DNA of 64,000 nt from an uncultured Eubacteriales bacterium (GTDB taxonomy: Bacteria > Bacillota > Clostridia > Oscillospirales > CAG-382), in NCBI GenBank assembly GCA_934444645.1, contig CAKSCV010000001.1, positions 124,001-188,000 on the forward strand, read 5' to 3'. Below the pieces are notes generated by a model. The model was not told the origin of the DNA and searched no databases. It saw only the letters and a list, made by a program, of their open reading frames with translations. Below are positions 50,070-58,954 of this stretch, one piece after another; positions within the stretch are counted from its first letter, which is position 1, and each line of letters begins with the position of its first letter. The position numbers were made by a program, and so were the translations under genes.

Positions 50070-51014
50070 TCATCCTTTCTTTGATTGTTGGGTTTCGTGT
50101 AGTTCTTCGCTTTGAATTTCCTCTAACAATTGATAAATGAGAGCCTTTTCGGCAAGTCCTTCGGAAAACGCCGTGGCACTTCCGGCGGCGCTGCCGAGAG
50201 CGAGGGCATACGCATAGTCATGCTTCTCAAGCCATCCGGCAAGAAATCCGGCGACCATGGAATCGCCTGCGCCTACCGAATTGACGACATGGCCTTTGGC
50301 GGTTCCGATGATGTGAACGCGTCCGGTTTCATCCGCAAGCAGTGCACCGTCGCCGGCGCGGGAAACGAGCACGTTTCGCGCACCCATTTTTTGCATTTCT
50401 TTGGCATAAAACGCAATTTCTTCGGTGGTCGTCAAGGCTTTTCCGAAGATCTCACCAAGCTCGTGGTGATTCGGCTTGATGAGAAACGGCTTGTATACGA
50501 GCACGTTTTTTAATAAATCGCCGGTGGCATCTACCACGCACAAAACGTCTTTTCCGGATAGGGAAGCGAGGATTTTTTCGTAAATATCCTTCGGCAGATC
50601 CGGCGGAATGCTTCCGGCAAGAATCAAAACATCGCCTTTTTCAAGTTTCTTCAGCTTTTCAAACAGCTCCGCGACGGCGTTTGCCGGAATATCCGGACCT
50701 TTGCCGTTGAGATCGGTTTCTCTGCCTGCCTTGACCTTGACATTGATGCGGGACAATCCGTTTTCCAAATGAATGAAATCACAGGTGATTCCGGCATCCT
50801 CCACGCCGCGGCGGATGGCGTCTCCCGTAAAACCGGCAATGAAACCGAGGGCGGTTGATTCCTTTCCAAGCTGACGCAGAACAACGGAAACGTTGATTCC
50901 CTTGCCGCCGAAGAAGACCGATTCGCTTTCGGAACGGTTGACTTCGCCCGGCACAAGTCCCGGAACATTCATCACATAATCAATGGCCGGATTAAAAGTG
51001 ACGGTATAAATCAT
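50070..51014 (-). CDS. fruK: 1-phosphofructokinase
   Basis: 314 residues, PfkB family. GGKGINVSVVLRQLG near the N-terminus and the catalytic NSVGAGDSMVAGF near the C-terminus. It phosphorylates fructose-1-phosphate to fructose-1,6-bisphosphate, which the aldolase encoded at 17.4-18.4 kb then splits. AAAGGAGG precedes the ATG; 30 bp after fruR. Confidence 0.96.
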   Translation of the reverse strand: MIYTVTFNPAIDYVMNVPGLVPGEVNRSESESVFFGGKGINVSVVLRQLGKESTALGFIAGFTGDAIRRGVEDAGITCDFIHLENGLSRINVKVKAGRETDLNGKGPDIPANAVAELFEKLKKLEKGDVLILAGSIPPDLPKDIYEKILASLSGKDVLCVVDATGDLLKNVLVYKPFLIKPNHHELGEIFGKALTTTEEIAFYAKEMQKMGARNVLVSRAGDGALLADETGRVHIIGTAKGHVVNSVGAGDSMVAGFLAGWLEKHDYAYALALGSAAGSATAFSEGLAEKALIYQLLEEIQSEELHETQQSKKG

Positions 51015-51044
51015 AGGAATCCTCCTTTTGTTTTGTATGTGCCT

Positions 51045-51800
51045 TTAATCGACCAAAACCTCTTTGAGTACGCATTTTTCCTTGTAACGAGCGTCGTCGA
51101 CACGGTCGGTAATCAGACAGGCTTTTTCGAGCGGTGCAAAGGTGACCGATGAGATTTGACCGAATTTGGAATGATCAGCCAAAATGTAGGTAATGTAGCT
51201 TTTTTGGACAGCGGCTTCTTTGACGGCGGCTTCATCGGGATCGGGTGTGGTAAAACCGGCACTTAAAGAAATCCCGTTTGTTCCAAGATAACATTTGACA
51301 AAATTGTATTTTAAGACGGAATCGACCGCTTCGGCACCAATGACGGCTTCGGTGGTCTGTTTGATACGTCCGCCGACCAAGTAAACGGTAAAGTTTTTTT
51401 TGGCAAGTTTTTTGGCGTGATTGAAGCCGTTTGTTACATAGGTTGCCGTGTTTTCGGTGATGTAATCGATCATGCGCTCGGTCGTGGTGCCGGCATCGAT
51501 AAAGACAAAATCGTTCTTGCGGATGGTCTCGGCGGCATAGCGTGCAATCGCATCTTTTTCATCGCAATAAACGTCTTCTTTGGCTTCGACACTCGGTTCG
51601 CTGAAATCAAAGCGTTCGTCGCCGATGGCGGTGGCACCGCCGCGCACTTTGACAATGCATTTCTTTTCATCGAGTGCCTGTAAATCGCGCCGCACCGTGG
51701 ATTCCGAAATGCCAAGCTCGCGGGATAGGGCGGAAATTGTGGCTGTCCGGTGTTGTTCCAAATAGCGGATGATCTTTTCGTAGCGTTCTTCAGTTAACAT
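51045..51800 (-). CDS. fruR: DeoR-family regulator of the fructose operon
   Basis: 251 residues. N-terminal HTH (TISALSRELGISESTVRRDLQAL) and C-terminal sugar-phosphate-binding domain (FIDAGTTTERMIDYI and LGTNGISLSAGFTTPD). First gene of the operon. Relatives repress in the absence of fructose-1-phosphate. The promoter region carries two arrays of 10-bp repeats that are its likely operators. Confidence 0.93.
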   Translation of the reverse strand: MLTEERYEKIIRYLEQHRTATISALSRELGISESTVRRDLQALDEKKCIVKVRGGATAIGDERFDFSEPSVEAKEDVYCDEKDAIARYAAETIRKNDFVFIDAGTTTERMIDYITENTATYVTNGFNHAKKLAKKNFTVYLVGGRIKQTTEAVIGAEAVDSVLKYNFVKCYLGTNGISLSAGFTTPDPDEAAVKEAAVQKSYITYILADHSKFGQISSVTFAPLEKACLITDRVDDARYKEKCVLKEVLVD

Positions 51801-51814
51801 GGCAGCACCTCGTC

Positions 51815-51854
51815 TGGAATAAAATGGAATAATTTGAAACGTTTTGAACTTTTA
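51815..51854 (+). promoter_or_regulatory. Downstream FruR operator array (four 10-bp repeats)
   Basis: TGGAATAAAA, TGGAATAATT, TGAAACGTTT and TGAACTTTTA follow each other with exact 10-bp period, on the plus strand, between promoter and fruR start. Confidence 0.7.
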
Positions 51855-51861
51855 CGTACTT

Positions 51862-51890
51862 ATGATAGCACGGTTTTTGGGTTTTGTCAA
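51862..51890 (-). promoter_or_regulatory. fruR: Sigma-A promoter of the fructose operon
   Basis: Minus strand TTGACA (51885-51890), 17-bp spacer, TATCAT (51862-51867). Confidence 0.85.
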
Positions 51891-51903
51891 GAGGTTTTCT
51901 AAA

Positions 51904-51953
51904 AAATCTTTCAAAATATTTCAAAATAAACCAAAATAGTTCAAAACGTTCCA
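51904..51953 (-). promoter_or_regulatory. Upstream FruR operator array (five 10-bp repeats)
   Basis: Minus strand units TGGAACGTTT, TGAACTATTT, TGGTTTATTT, TGAAATATTT, TGAAAGATTT in exact 10-bp register, oriented opposite to the downstream array. Confidence 0.7.
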
Positions 51954-52026
51954 TCCGCTTCGCTTCTTCTTACAGTTTTTCCGTTGCGCATATAAAGCAT
52001 ACATCAAATTTAAAAAATGACAAGGC

Positions 52027-52055
52027 TTGACAAAAGTCGATTTGCTTTTTATAAT
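52027..52055 (+). promoter_or_regulatory. Consensus sigma-A promoter for the aldo/keto reductase
   Basis: TTGACA (52027-52032), 17-bp spacer, TATAAT (52050-52055): perfect consensus. Confidence 0.88.
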
Positions 52056-52085
52056 AAACATAGTAATTCTGCAAGGAGTGATTGT

Positions 52086-53111
52086 ATGAAAAACGTAAAA
52101 CTCGGAACCACCGGAATCGTTACACCGAAAAACGCTTTTGGAGCATTGCCCGTCCAGCGCGTGGAAATGCCGGAGGCCGTGAAGCTGTTACGCATGGCGT
52201 ATGCAGAGGGCTTTACCTTTTTCGACACGGCGCGTGCCTATTCGGACAGCGAAGAAAAAATCGGAGAGGCTCTTGCCGATGTCCGAGAGCATATTTTTAT
52301 TGCCACCAAAACCATGGCAACGACGGTTGAAAAGTTTTGGAAGGATTTGGAAACCAGTCTTGCTAACTTAAAAACCGATTATGTGGATATCTATCAATTT
52401 CATAATCCGTCCTTCTGTCCACAACCGGGAGACGGCACGGGCTTATATGAAGCGATGCTCGAAGCAAAGGCACAAGGAAAAATCAAACATATCGGTATCA
52501 CCAACCATCGCGTACATGTTGCACGTGAGGCTGTCGAATCGGGCCTGTACGAAACTCTGCAATTTCCGTTCTGTTACCTTGCCTCAAAGGAAGACACAGC
52601 GCTTGTCGCACTGTGCAAGGCGAAAAACGTCGGTTTTATTGCCATGAAAGGGCTTTCGGGCGGTCTTATTACCAATGCGCGCGCCGCAAGTGCTTTTATG
52701 AATGCGTATGACAACGTTTTGCCGATTTGGGGCATTCAGCGTGAAAGCGAGCTGCGCGAGTTTATCGCATATGCCAAAGAGTCGCCGGAAATGGACGCTG
52801 TTATGACCGCTTTGATCGAGCGTGAGAAGAAAGAGCTTGCCGGGGATTTCTGCCGCGGCTGCGGCTATTGTATGCCGTGTCCGGCAGGAATCGAGATCAA
52901 CAATTGCGCGCGTATGTCGCAGATGATTCGACGCAGTCCGTCGGCGGCGTGGCTAACGCCGGAAAGTCAAGCCAAGATGTTCAAAATCGAGGATTGCAAA
53001 AACTGCGGCGCCTGCAAGAAAAAATGTCCGTACGGACTGGATACGCCGACGCTGTTACGCAAGAATCTTGAGGATTATAAAAATATACTTTCCGGAAAAA
53101 CAACAGTTTAG
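52086..53111 (+). CDS. Aldo/keto reductase with C-terminal 4Fe-4S ferredoxin-like domain
   Basis: 341 residues from ATG 52086 (AAGGAG, 8 bp). The AKR barrel has the catalytic Asp/Tyr/Lys set (FFDTARAYSDSE and FIATKTM) and IYQFHNP in place of the usual Q-H strand. The C-terminus adds CRGCGYCMPCPAGIEI and CKNCGACKKKCPYGLDTP, giving two cysteine clusters for 4Fe-4S centres. Such 'Fe-S AKR' proteins are common in anaerobes; substrate unknown. The next gene follows at 12 bp. Confidence 0.9.
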   Translation: MKNVKLGTTGIVTPKNAFGALPVQRVEMPEAVKLLRMAYAEGFTFFDTARAYSDSEEKIGEALADVREHIFIATKTMATTVEKFWKDLETSLANLKTDYVDIYQFHNPSFCPQPGDGTGLYEAMLEAKAQGKIKHIGITNHRVHVAREAVESGLYETLQFPFCYLASKEDTALVALCKAKNVGFIAMKGLSGGLITNARAASAFMNAYDNVLPIWGIQRESELREFIAYAKESPEMDAVMTALIEREKKELAGDFCRGCGYCMPCPAGIEINNCARMSQMIRRSPSAAWLTPESQAKMFKIEDCKNCGACKKKCPYGLDTPTLLRKNLEDYKNILSGKTTV

Positions 53112-53123
53112 AGAGGTTTGAAT

Positions 53124-53867
53124 ATGAAAAGCTTTCCGACCGAATACGACGCACAAACATTAGATTCCATGTATCAGGAAATCGGTTTGTCCGCACCGGA
53201 CTTGGATTTGGTGTCGCGCTATTTTGATGCGTTTGCTTCTTTTTACGAAATTTTGTCTTTGAAAGACGCTTTTATGATTTTTAAGCGGCAAAACGGCGAT
53301 ATCGTCTCCGAAAAGCAATTTATACAGTTTGCATCGGCGGCTCGCCATGATGAATCTAAGTGCTATTTTATCCTTGCACCGGACGAGCTGTATGAAGAAG
53401 AAATTTGCCGTTCCGAAATGGATTGGGAAGTCGTGGCGGATTTTCTGTTTATGGACGAAGAGGATGAAATGTACTATGACATTTCGGAAATACAGAAGGA
53501 ATTACCTTTGTATATTCCGGTCAAAGAAAAGCTGCTTCAAAATACCTGCATGGGCAATGTGGTTGAAAAGACAAAACAGGCGTTGGAGCTTCAGAAATTT
53601 TTTCAAAAGACGTTTCATATAGCACCGGAGGATGCATGGAATGAAGTGTGCGATTGCGATATGGTGATGATTTTGGATGTGACGGAGGATATCGATGAGA
53701 TAATCGATGAGATCTTGGATAATTTCAAAATAAGAAATAAGCGCTTGACGCAAAGGCAAATCCAAGAACTGATACCGCTTTTGGATGATGTTTATAAAAA
53801 CACGCGGCTTCCGATATATCGCGGCTTTACGCCGAAGGAAATCGAAGAGCGGACATTGAATGCTTAA
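53124..53867 (+). CDS. Conserved acidic protein of unknown function
   Basis: 247 residues from ATG 53124 (AGAGG upstream). Soluble, helical and acidic (EEEICRSEMDWEVVADFLFMDEEDEMYYDI). No family recognised. The C-terminus YRGFTPKEIEERTLNA resembles short helix ends seen in SEC-C/YecA-like proteins of Clostridia, which is a weak hint only. Co-transcribed with the aldo/keto reductase. Confidence 0.75.
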   Translation: MKSFPTEYDAQTLDSMYQEIGLSAPDLDLVSRYFDAFASFYEILSLKDAFMIFKRQNGDIVSEKQFIQFASAARHDESKCYFILAPDELYEEEICRSEMDWEVVADFLFMDEEDEMYYDISEIQKELPLYIPVKEKLLQNTCMGNVVEKTKQALELQKFFQKTFHIAPEDAWNEVCDCDMVMILDVTEDIDEIIDEILDNFKIRNKRLTQRQIQELIPLLDDVYKNTRLPIYRGFTPKEIEERTLNA

Positions 53868-53870
53868 TAC

Positions 53871-53906
53871 AAAGAGAGGAAAACCAAACGCGGTTTTCCT
53901 CTCTTT
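53871..53906. terminator. Bidirectional terminator
   Basis: Perfect 15-bp stem AAAGAGAGGAAAACC with GGTTTTCCTCTCTTT between convergent genes. Confidence 0.95.
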
Positions 53907-53927
53907 ATATGGTTATCGGAAACTATC

Positions 53928-55826
53928 TTATTCATGTATTCTGAACGTGCGAAGCGCATTCAGAATGGCGAGCATTGCCACGCCGACATCGGCGAAGATG
54001 GCAAGCCACATACTTTGGGCAAACTCAAACTGCAGTGCCGTGAGCACCATGATGCCGATTTTCACCGTCAGCGCAAACACAATGTTCTGATGAACGATAC
54101 GCATGGTTTTGCGGGCAATTTTCATGGCAAGCGGCAGCTTGGACGGCTTGTCGTCCATCAAGACTACATCGGCTGCTTCAATAGCGGCGTCACTGCCCAT
54201 ACCGCCCATAGCGATACCGACATCGGCGCGGGAGAGCACCGGCGCGTCGTTGATGCCGTCGCCGACATAGCCTACTAAGGTTTTCCGCTGCTTTTCCTTA
54301 TGCTCTTCAATGACATTTTCGGCAAGCGAAACTTTGTCGGCCGGCAGAAGCTCACAGTGGATTTCGTCGATACCGAGGGAATTTCCGATGGCTTCACCGA
54401 CATTTTTCTTGTCGCCGGTCAGCATGACGGTCTTGCGGATGCCGTGCTTTTTCAAGGCGGCAAGCGCTTCCGCCGTGTCCGGCTTTACCGTGTCGGCAAC
54501 GTAGATGACCCCGGCATATACGCTGTCAACGGCGACATATAGGGCGGTTTCGATGCGCGAGCTGTCGGCTTTAGGCGTAAGGCCGATATCCGTCATGAGA
54601 GCGGCATTGCCGATGCAGACCGCTTTGCCGTCTACGGTTGCTTTGACGCCTTTGCCGATGATCTGTGAAGCATCGGAAATCCGGTTGGGCGTCATATCCG
54701 CACATTCGTTTTTAACGGCAAGGGCAATCGGGTGATCGGAGTAAAACTCGGCGCCGGCTGCATACGACAAAAGCGAAGCACGGCCGAAACCGCTTTCGCA
54801 AACCACATCGGTCACCTTAAATTTGCCTTCGGTGAGAGTACCGGTTTTATCAAAAATCAGGGTATCGATTTTTGAAAGCTGCTCCATAAAATTCGAGCCT
54901 TTTACGAGAATGCCGTTTTTGGAGGCACAGCCGATACCGCAGAAGAAAGAGAGCGGCACCGAAATAACAAGTGCGCAAGGGCAGGAGACAACCAAGAAGA
55001 TGAGCGCGCTTTTTAAGTGCTCACGGAAACCGCCGTGCATGACGAGCGTCGGAATAACAGCCATGCAGAGCGCAAGCGCACAGACGGTCGGCGTGTAGTA
55101 TCTTGCAAACTTTGTGATGAACGCTTCGGACTTCGATTTGCGCGAGGCGCTGTTTTCGGTCATCTCGAGAATTTTGGAAACCGTCGATTCGCCGAAGACT
55201 TTTTCCGCTTTTGCCGTAAGCGTACCGCTTATGTTGACACAACCGCTGGAGATTGAGTCGCCGACACCGACGGCGCGCGGCACGGATTCACCGGTAAGCG
55301 AGGAGGTATCGATTTCGCTTGTTCCGGAAAGGATCGTGCAGTCAAGCGGAATCTTTTCACCGCTCTTGATGAGGATCGTGTCACCGATCTTGACCGATTC
55401 CGGCGCAACCTGCTTGTAGGTGCCGTCTGCGGCGGCAAGATTGGCGTAGTCCGGACGGATGTCCATTAATTCCGAAATCGAACGGCGCGAGCTTGCCACG
55501 GCAAGACTCTGGAACAGCTCGCCGATCTGATATAACAGCACGACCATGACTGCTTCGAAAAAGTCGCCAAGACCGTAAGCACCGATGGTGGCAACGCCCA
55601 TGAGCAGGTTTTCGTCAAAAATCTGCCCGCCTTTGATATTTTTGAAAGCTTTGATGACAATATCGTATCCGGCAACCGCATACGGAACGGCAAAGGCTGT
55701 CGCACGAAGCACCGTGAACAACATTTCGTCATTGTCCGGAATGAATAAGCAGGGAATCGTTAAAAGCGCGGCAAGAAGAATGCGCTTTAACATTTTCTTC
55801 TGCTTCTTGGTCATGTGCTTGAACAT
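53928..55826 (-). CDS. zntA: Heavy-metal P-type ATPase, Zn/Cd/Pb type
   Basis: 632 residues. Metal-site motif VVSCPCALV in a membrane helix, phosphorylation site DKTGTLTEG, SDHPIA, GDGINDAPVL hinge, and the late helix IFADVGVAMLAILNALR whose Asp is typical of Zn/Cd/Pb (ZntA/CadA) pumps. The N-terminal HMA domain usual in the family is missing and is supplied by the separate gene 3 bp upstream. Exports divalent metal. Last gene of the metal operon. Confidence 0.92.
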   Translation of the reverse strand: MFKHMTKKQKKMLKRILLAALLTIPCLFIPDNDEMLFTVLRATAFAVPYAVAGYDIVIKAFKNIKGGQIFDENLLMGVATIGAYGLGDFFEAVMVVLLYQIGELFQSLAVASSRRSISELMDIRPDYANLAAADGTYKQVAPESVKIGDTILIKSGEKIPLDCTILSGTSEIDTSSLTGESVPRAVGVGDSISSGCVNISGTLTAKAEKVFGESTVSKILEMTENSASRKSKSEAFITKFARYYTPTVCALALCMAVIPTLVMHGGFREHLKSALIFLVVSCPCALVISVPLSFFCGIGCASKNGILVKGSNFMEQLSKIDTLIFDKTGTLTEGKFKVTDVVCESGFGRASLLSYAAGAEFYSDHPIALAVKNECADMTPNRISDASQIIGKGVKATVDGKAVCIGNAALMTDIGLTPKADSSRIETALYVAVDSVYAGVIYVADTVKPDTAEALAALKKHGIRKTVMLTGDKKNVGEAIGNSLGIDEIHCELLPADKVSLAENVIEEHKEKQRKTLVGYVGDGINDAPVLSRADVGIAMGGMGSDAAIEAADVVLMDDKPSKLPLAMKIARKTMRIVHQNIVFALTVKIGIMVLTALQFEFAQSMWLAIFADVGVAMLAILNALRTFRIHE

Positions 55827-55829
55827 GGT

Positions 55830-56048
55830 TTATATCACCACCGTGCAGTCCGGTTCGATTTTTTCGGCAGTTTTTACGATCTCCTTCAAAACCGTATCCA
55901 CTTTTTCCTCATCCACATCCACCGTGATCTTCTGTGCAAGAAAGCTGACGGTGGCACTGTTGACGCCGTCCAATTTTTTGATGGCGTCTTCTATTTTTGC
56001 GGCGCAGTGTGCGCAGTCGAGATCTTCTACTTTTAATACCTTTACCAT
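55830..56048 (-). CDS. HMA-domain metal carrier protein
   Basis: 72 residues from ATG 56048 (AAAGGAG upstream). Single heavy-metal-associated domain with LDCAHCAAKIEDAI; the DCxxC form is that of Zn/Cd/Pb pump domains rather than copper ones. It probably is a detached N-terminal domain of the ATPase downstream. Confidence 0.92.
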   Translation of the reverse strand: MVKVLKVEDLDCAHCAAKIEDAIKKLDGVNSATVSFLAQKITVDVDEEKVDTVLKEIVKTAEKIEPDCTVVI

Positions 56049-56079
56049 GAGAAATACTCCTTTCGCGACGGGTTTTCCG

Positions 56080-56448
56080 TCATTCGTGAATGTGTTCGTT
56101 GCCTTGGTCGATGATGGTGCGTACATGATTGTCCGCCAGAGAATAGAATACGGTCTTTCCCTCACGCCGGTACTTGACGAGCTGTGCCTGCTTCAAAATC
56201 CGTAGCTGGTGCGATACGGCGGAAACCGTAACACCGAGAAGCTCCGCAAGGTCGCATACGCAAAGTTCTGTCTGCGAGAGCGCATAAAGAATTTTGATGC
56301 GCGTTGTGTCGCCGAAAACCTTGTATAATTCCGCGAGCCTGTTCAAATCTGTATCCTCCGGCAGTGCGCTTTGTACGCGCTTTAATATATCCGGATGAAC
56401 TTCTTTGGTCTCGCAGCCCGGAACAGCCGTGTTAAGCGTATCGGTCAC
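56080..56448 (-). CDS. ArsR-family metal-responsive repressor (CadC/SmtB-like)
   Basis: 122 residues. Winged helix with ELCVCDLAELLGVTVSAVSHQL, where the CVC pair is the alpha-3 metal site of CadC-type sensors, and C-terminal acidic/His residues (NEHIHE; ADNHVRTIIDQGNEH) that fit an alpha-5 Zn site. Metal binding releases DNA and induces the pump. First gene of the operon with the HMA carrier and ATPase. Confidence 0.92.
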   Translation of the reverse strand: MTDTLNTAVPGCETKEVHPDILKRVQSALPEDTDLNRLAELYKVFGDTTRIKILYALSQTELCVCDLAELLGVTVSAVSHQLRILKQAQLVKYRREGKTVFYSLADNHVRTIIDQGNEHIHE

Positions 56449-56468
56449 ATTCTCACCTCTTTCTGATT

Positions 56469-56497
56469 ATAATAGCAATACTTGAACAACTGCTCAA
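56469..56497 (-). promoter_or_regulatory. Promoter and ArsR-type operator of the metal operon
   Basis: TTGAACA (56482-56488)-AC-TGCTCAA (56491-56497) is an imperfect dyad like the known ArsR/CzrA TGAACA-nn-TGTTCA site. It overlaps a minus-strand promoter TTGAGC, 17-bp spacer, TATTAT. Confidence 0.75.
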
Positions 56498-56581
56498 ATG
56501 TTTTATTTGCTTATAGTATACCACGTATTTTGGATTTGTCAAGAGTTTTATTGAAAAATCTGAAGTGTTATTGAAAAACGC

Positions 56582-56615
56582 AAAAAAGAACCGTTCCGGT
56601 AAAGGAAACGGTTCT
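56582..56615 (-). terminator. Intrinsic terminator after the FAD oxidoreductase
   Basis: Perfect 9-bp stem AGAACCGTT with AACGGTTCT, then a T-run on the minus strand. Confidence 0.88.
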
Positions 56616-56650
56616 GGCTGATGAAACGAACAGCTTGCGCAACGCTCGGT

Positions 56651-57931
56651 TTAACAGTATTTTGCGCCGTTTTCGTCGAGCATTTTATGAAGAGCGGCAA
56701 TGTCGATTTTTTTGACATCACCGCCGTTTTCTTTGGCAAGAAAAGCGGCAAGACCCGCTGCTTCGCCCATGCAGCAGCAGATCGGCATAATGCGTACCGA
56801 GGCTTGGGCTTCGTGTGTGGCTGACAGACATCTGCCGGAAACGAGCAGGTTGTCGTATTCCTTCGGCAGGAAGGAACGGTAGGGGATGGTGTAGTATTCG
56901 CCCGGCTTGAAGTAATAGTGGGAGGTGCCGGTGCCTGCCGGGTTGTGAATGTCGATATCGTAGTTTCCGGTGGCGATGGCATCGTCAAAGCGGCGGCAGC
57001 TTACCAAATCCTCTTGGGTCAAAACATACTCACCGATAAGCTTGCGGCTTTCGCGCACACCGATGGATACGGCGGAAAAGGCAAGTGTGGCGTCCTTGAA
57101 GCTCTCAAAGTTTTCACGGACAAAATCGTATAATTCGATCATCTGCTTTCGCGCTTCCACCTCGGCGCGCGAAAGATCGACCGGGTCGACCGGATTTAAC
57201 TTGATGACGCGCGTTGAATTGAAATGCACGATGCCTTTACCGAGATTGCGGAACAAGAGCACGTTTTCGCGGATATTCTTGATTTTGCCCTGCTTTTGGA
57301 ATTCATTGTACAAAGGCGTAATTTTCGGAAAATCCTCCCGGAAAAGCTCGTCGTTGACGCCGGTCACACGGAAGCACAGCGTCATCGGCTGGCAGAGGTT
57401 GTCGGCATCGCGTCCGATTTGGTAGGCGCAGCCGGCAAAGGCCATCAAATCGCCGTCGCCGGTGGCATCGATGAAGGTGTTTGCATACAGCTCGGTAAGG
57501 CCGGCTTTGGTGGCAACCGAAATGCTGCGTATCTGTTTGCCGTCGGATTTGACCGCACAGAGCGTCGCATGGAACAAAAGCGTCACGCCGCTTTGTACGC
57601 AAAGCGTGTCGAGAAGCACTTTCATGTGTTCCATATCAAACTCTTCGTTGCGGTGCGTGTTGAGATCGGTTTCGGGTAAGGTCAGTCTTAAAGCGTCGCA
57701 AAGCTCTTTGTAAAAGCCTTGGGAAAGATAAACGCGCTTTTTTACGCCGTTTTCTTCAAAAACGGTGGCATTGCCCATAAACGGATAAACAAGATTCTGT
57801 GCCAAAGCACCGCCCAAACACCCGGAGGCTTCGACAAGCAGCACATCCGCGCCGCGGCGCGCAGCCGCGCAAGCCGCCGCAACGCCCGTCAGGCCGCCGC
57901 CGACAATAATGATATCATAAGTTGTTTTCAT
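56651..57931 (-). CDS. FAD-dependent oxidoreductase
   Basis: 426 residues from ATG 57931 (AAAGGA upstream); a longer frame crosses the divergent promoter. Dinucleotide-binding IIIVGGGLTGVAAACAAARRGADVLLVEA, then IDATGDGDLMAFAG and a C-terminal LLVSGRCLSATHEAQASVRIMP, the pattern of the FAD_oxidored family found next to sugar-degradation genes. Substrate not known. Divergent from a PocR/AraC regulator. Confidence 0.88.
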   Translation of the reverse strand: MKTTYDIIIVGGGLTGVAAACAAARRGADVLLVEASGCLGGALAQNLVYPFMGNATVFEENGVKKRVYLSQGFYKELCDALRLTLPETDLNTHRNEEFDMEHMKVLLDTLCVQSGVTLLFHATLCAVKSDGKQIRSISVATKAGLTELYANTFIDATGDGDLMAFAGCAYQIGRDADNLCQPMTLCFRVTGVNDELFREDFPKITPLYNEFQKQGKIKNIRENVLLFRNLGKGIVHFNSTRVIKLNPVDPVDLSRAEVEARKQMIELYDFVRENFESFKDATLAFSAVSIGVRESRKLIGEYVLTQEDLVSCRRFDDAIATGNYDIDIHNPAGTGTSHYYFKPGEYYTIPYRSFLPKEYDNLLVSGRCLSATHEAQASVRIMPICCCMGEAAGLAAFLAKENGGDVKKIDIAALHKMLDENGAKYC

Positions 57932-57998
57932 AACTGGTTCCTTTCTGCAAGTAAAGCGAAGATTTTGTTTGTTTAGGAGAATTTTACCACAGAAACAC

Positions 57999-58027
57999 TT
58001 GATTTTCTTGCAGTTTTGAAATATAAT
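57999..58027 (+). promoter_or_regulatory. Sigma-A promoter for the PocR/AraC gene
   Basis: TTGATT (57999-58004), 17-bp spacer, TATAAT (58022-58027). Confidence 0.7.
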
Positions 58028-58090
58028 ATTATACAAACGATACAAATTTGGTTGAATTGCGTGAAACATGACCGTCAGTACAGGAAGTGA

Positions 58091-58954
58091 ATGCTTGTGG
58101 AAGAGGAACAATTGACTCTTGAAAGACTCCTTACAGCGTTGGAACGAGGGAACAAACTGCGTATCAGCATTCTTCCGCTCGGCAGAACGGCTTTTGGCGG
58201 CCGTTTGTTTTTGACCCGTGAACGCATCATTCATGCACATCCCTATTGCGACCGTATGAAGGTCACGACATCCGGCCTTGAAAAATGCTTAGCCTGCAAA
58301 AGTCTTGCAACCAAAAAAGCGGTCGAAGGAAAAGAGCCGTTTTGTTCCTATTGCATTCACGGCGCATGGGAGGCGGTCGTGCCGGTGGTGCGCGATGATA
58401 CGGTTTTGGCTGTCGTCTTTGTCGGCGGTTTGTTCGAAAGACCGTCGCGCGGCTATGTGCCGGAATGCGGCGCGCTTTTGGAGCACGTGCCGGATGCATC
58501 TGCGTACCTCGAAACGGGAAAAGTGATCGCTGCGTTTATTTTAGAGGCGGCAAAAGCGGATCCGGCGGTTCTGACGCGCGAGAAAGCGACGGGACTTGCG
58601 GCGGTCACCGATTATGTAGACGCCTATTTTTGCAGCGAATTGACGCTCAAACGCCTGTCACGCATTTTTTATATCAATGAAAAATATTTGGGACGCCTGT
58701 TCAAAAAAACGACCGGACTTGCGTTCAACGAATATATCAACCGCAAACGCCTGTACCGTGCAGCAGAGCTGCTTTTGAATACTGAGCTGCCGATACTCAC
58801 CGTTGCACTTGATTGCGGTTTTAATAACACGTCGTATTTTTACCGCCTGTTCGGCAAAGAGTTCGGCTTAGCGCCGGCTGCTTACCGGAATCGTGAAAAA
58901 CATCGTCTTGTGCCGCTTTTTACGGCATACAATAAGAAAGGAACGAAAAATTGA
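58091..58954 (+). CDS. AraC-family regulator with PocR ligand-binding domain
   Basis: 287 residues. N-terminal PocR-type domain with conserved cysteines (CDRMKVTTSGLEKCLACK, FCSYCIHGAWEAVVPV); C-terminal double HTH (TLKRLSRIFYINEKYLGRLFKKTTG; PILTVALDCGFNNTSYFYRLFGKEFG). PocR domains bind small hydroxylated compounds. Likely regulates the divergent FAD oxidoreductase. Its TGA overlaps the TTG start of the ABC-F gene. Confidence 0.9.
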   Translation: MLVEEEQLTLERLLTALERGNKLRISILPLGRTAFGGRLFLTRERIIHAHPYCDRMKVTTSGLEKCLACKSLATKKAVEGKEPFCSYCIHGAWEAVVPVVRDDTVLAVVFVGGLFERPSRGYVPECGALLEHVPDASAYLETGKVIAAFILEAAKADPAVLTREKATGLAAVTDYVDAYFCSELTLKRLSRIFYINEKYLGRLFKKTTGLAFNEYINRKRLYRAAELLLNTELPILTVALDCGFNNTSYFYRLFGKEFGLAPAAYRNREKHRLVPLFTAYNKKGTKN

